Part shown: positions 35,177-36,844 of the stretch, piece by piece
How positions within the stretch are numbered: position 1 is the first letter of the stretch
Layout of the letters: each line of letters opens with the position of its first letter
NCBI GenBank assembly: GCA_003973385.1
Contig: QNYK01000097.1
Location: forward strand, 1 to 36,844
From: Bacillota bacterium
Lineage (GTDB): Bacteria > Planctomycetota > UBA8108 > UBA1146
Direction of reading: 5' to 3'
DNA: 36,844 bases
Program-made: the position numbers and the translations under genes
Notes under the pieces: model-generated
Databases searched by the model: none
What the model saw: the letters and a program-made list of their open reading frames with translations, nothing else
What the model was told of the DNA's origin: nothing

Positions 35177-35249
35177 GGGAGCAACCTCCTGCATCCTCAA
35201 GACAACCGATGAATTCACTTCCAGAGTCTACTCACACGAGGCGGTGGCC

Positions 35250-35822
35250 TCAACGCACCATGAACTCTCGGATCGCTGCCACGACCGGAAGCAGTGGCAT
35301 TCCGACGACATTGGACCAGGAGCCTCGAACCTCCTCTATCAACGCCCCACCCTCGCCCTGGATCGCATAGGATCCGGCCTTGTCGAGCGGCTCGCCGGTC
35401 TCGATGTAGGAGTCGATCTGGGCCCGGGAGAGGCTGCTGAACCGTACCTGAGTGATCTGGTGCCCTGATCCTTGCACCGTGGCACAGCGGACACACCAGC
35501 CGCTGACCACCTCATGGACTCGCCCGGATAACTGTTCCAGCATCTCCCGGGCGTCCACCGCATCGATGGGTTTGAGCAGGATCCTCTCGTCGAGCACGAC
35601 GACGGTATCCCCCGCAACCACCGGGCCCCGGGTCGGGTCTCCGCTCAGGTCGACGGTGGCGGCCTTGGCCTGAGCCAGGCGCACTACCAGATCGACACCA
35701 CTCTCACCAGGCAGTGTCGATTCATCGATGGAGCCAGGTGCGACGAGCGGCTCGTAACCCGCCATTTGAAGTAATTCGAGGCGTCTCGGTGATGCAGACG
35801 CAAGGATGATTGGGCCACTCAT
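35250..35822 (-). CDS. maf: Maf-family nucleotide pyrophosphatase
   Basis: The protein is 190 residues from ATG 35822, which gives the normal N-terminus IILASASPRRLELL; an AGGGAA lies about 11 nt upstream. The frame continuing up to 35933 would include the terminator hairpin of the upstream gene and is rejected. VAGDTVVVLDERIL and the Lys/Asp-rich middle match the Maf fold. These enzymes hydrolyse non-standard or canonical NTPs (dTTP/UTP type or m7GTP type) to monophosphates and help keep the pool clean. The ending ALIEEVRGSWSNVVGMPL is typical. It sits 73 nt before the cytochrome gene on the same strand. Confidence 0.95.
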   Translation of the reverse strand: MSGPIILASASPRRLELLQMAGYEPLVAPGSIDESTLPGESGVDLVVRLAQAKAATVDLSGDPTRGPVVAGDTVVVLDERILLKPIDAVDAREMLEQLSGRVHEVVSGWCVRCATVQGSGHQITQVRFSSLSRAQIDSYIETGEPLDKAGSYAIQGEGGALIEEVRGSWSNVVGMPLLPVVAAIREFMVR

Positions 35823-35885
35823 GGCAGTGAGGTTCCCTGCTGGAACCTGTCCCCGCAACCCTATGCACAGCTGCACAAATAAAAA

Positions 35886-35918
35886 CGGCCCCGTGGAATC
35901 GATGATTCCACGGGGCCG
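35886..35918 (-). terminator. Intrinsic terminator after the Ca-binding-repeat protein
   Basis: The 14-bp perfect stem CGGCCCCGTGGAAT (35886-35899) and ATTCCACGGGGCCG (35905-35918) has a 5-nt loop. Read on the minus strand it is followed by TTTTTATTTG, a proper U-run. It begins 27 nt after the stop of the minus-strand gene at 35946, so it is the clearest Rho-independent terminator in the window. Confidence 0.93.
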
Positions 35919-35945
35919 GCGCAAACACGCCACTGATCACTGAGA

Positions 35946-36844
35946 TCAGGGGCAGGCAGTGATCTGACAGTCGAGGGGATCCCCGTCAGTCGGATCTTCA
36001 CCACAGTTCGGGAACGGCGCCTGCGGCGGAATTCCTCCGGCGAACTGGTAGGTGAACAGGTAGATCGCATCGGTGATATCGATCTGTCCGTTGTCATCGC
36101 AGTCCGCTGCGTCGAGACATGGAATCGCAGACCCGGAGAACAAGTAACCGAGGACCAGGATTCCGTCACCAAGATCGACATTGGCGTCGTTGTTGGCGTT
36201 ACCGCGGATGAAGTCGACTGCCTCGCAGACGTCCGGAATACCGTTGGCATCGGTATCAGGCTCACCTGCAGCAATATCACAACTGTCGATCACTCCGTTG
36301 CCATTGCAATCCGAAGCTCCACCGGCGAGGTCACAGGAGTCGAGCGTGCCATTGCCGTCACAGTCGGTGGCTTCACCGTCGGCGATGTTACAACTGTCCA
36401 GTTTTCCGTCGCCGTCGCAGTCTGCACCGGCGGTCTGGTCGACATCACAGACATTGTCGATGCCGTCTCCATCGAGATCCGGGTCGCCAGTGTCACAGAG
36501 TCCGTCACCGTCGGTGTCGGTGCCATCGTTGGCCGGGTTGTCGGTTCCGCTGGAGCAGTCGTCACAACCGTCGCCGTCGACGTCACGACACTGGGTGTTA
36601 TCGAGCGGCGCACTGTCGTCGCCGTCCGCTACACCATCGTTGTCATCGTCCGGGTCGCCAGCGTCGCAGAGTCCTCACCGTCGGTGTCGGTACCGTCGTT
36701 GGCCGGGTTGTCGGTTCCGCTGGAGCAGTCGTCACAACCGTCGCCGTCGACGTCACGACACTGGGTGTTATCGAGCGGCGCACTGTCGTCGCCGTCCGCT
36801 ACACCATCGTTGTCATCGTCCGGGTCGCCAGCGTCGCAGAGTCC
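35946..36844 (-). CDS. 3' part of a large secreted Ca-binding-repeat / dockerin-like protein (partial)
   Basis: The 5' end lies beyond the window. The frame that ends at 35946 stays open up to about 36674 and is almost entirely thrombospondin-type-3-like calcium loops: DPDDDNDG, DVDGDGCDDC, DTDGDGLCD, DPDLDGDGIDN, DCDGDGKLDSC, DCDGNGTLDSC, DCNGNGVIDSC. The C-terminal 85 residues are the dockerin-like module (FIRGNANNDANVDLGDG, DAADCDDNGQIDITDAI, FPNCGEDPTDGDPLDC), the same type as at the end of the phosphodiesterase at 1269-2921. No methionine codon is in frame, so no local start exists. At about 36674 one base is missing compared with the next repeat copy, which shifts the frame. This may be real decay or an assembly error. 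The protein is probably exported and surface-bound. Confidence 0.82.
36526..36844. repeat. Tandem 170-bp repeat, exact over 149 nt, reaching the window edge
   Basis: Bases 36526-36674 are identical to 36696-36844, a period of 170 nt. The true coding unit should be 171 nt (57 codons). The 1-nt difference arises because 36671-36680 reads GTCCTCACCG, while the other copy, near 36500, reads GTCCGTCACCG. The window ends exactly at the base where the missing G would stand. This pattern suits either a recent duplication or an assembly break inside a repeat. Confidence 0.9.

Noticed and set aside
35823-35933. N-terminal extension of maf
   Set aside because: It would be coded by the upstream terminator hairpin, and the normal Maf N-terminus starts at 35822.
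36290-36844. CRISPR-like or non-coding tandem array at the window end
   Set aside because: The repeats encode regular Asp-rich calcium loops in one frame and lack short identical repeats with unique spacers.

Overview
The window is high-GC bacterial chromosome, most likely from a Planctomycetota-type (uncultured marine or soil) bacterium. The pointers are a DUF2231/planctomycete-type cytochrome c protein with two CxxCH sites, an arylsulfatase plus the remnant of a second one, and two secreted proteins ending in the same dockerin-like module (R-G-[DN]-A-N-x-D, then D-x-x-D, then G-G, then P-N-C-G-x-D-P-T) that is common in planctomycete exoproteins. There is also a high load of signal peptides and lipoproteins, mixed ATG/GTG/TTG starts, and scattered housekeeping genes not grouped into textbook operons. 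No rRNA, tRNA, CRISPR array, phage gene or transposase was recognised.

Layout. 1-3.5 kb: a six-repeat Kelch lipoprotein facing a secreted P-domain/phosphodiesterase/dockerin protein, then a small lipoprotein. 3.6-9.0 kb (+): an AmpG-like MFS permease whose stop overlaps the start of a class C beta-lactamase-fold serine hydrolase, then a secreted fusion of a CE6/sialate-esterase domain with an M28 metallopeptidase. 9.1-12.4 kb (+): eukaryote-type deoxyribose-phosphate aldolase followed 5 nt later by a double-domain ALDH16-like dehydrogenase, a probable deoxyribose breakdown unit. 12.5-16.3 kb (+): an ATP-grasp ligase overlapping an FAD amine oxidase, then an arylsulfatase, with a frameshifted sulfatase tail behind it. 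16.6-20.9 kb (-): FkbM-like methyltransferase, Cys/Met-metabolism PLP enzyme, DcsG-like ATP-grasp ligase (ATGA overlap), and an unknown exported protein. 21.1-24.3 kb (+): valS. 24.4-28.9 kb (-): TolC-like lipoprotein, two tandem paralogous exported proteins, and a secretin-like protein. 29.1-31.7 kb (+): trmB and uvrC, overlapping. 31.7-36.8 kb: small unknown gene, stand-alone MshEN-domain protein, membrane cytochrome c/LRR/discoidin-like protein, maf, and the 3' part of a large Ca-binding-repeat exoprotein running off the window.

The main discovery is the pair of tandem paralogs at 25446-26336 and 26540-27484 (minus strand). Each is interrupted by an in-frame TGA at the same aligned codon. 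Each continues in the same frame for exactly 89 more conserved codons to a TAA. In both, 14 nt after the TGA, the RNA can form a 7-bp stem with a 5-nt loop that has G at its second position, which fits the bacterial SECIS model. The simplest reading is two exported selenoproteins of a family I do not recognise. In one of them the selenocysteine is directly followed by a cysteine. Ordinary ORF calling would cut both short by about 30%.

All calls come from reading the sequence alone. Family names rest on recognised motifs and gene context; no search was run.
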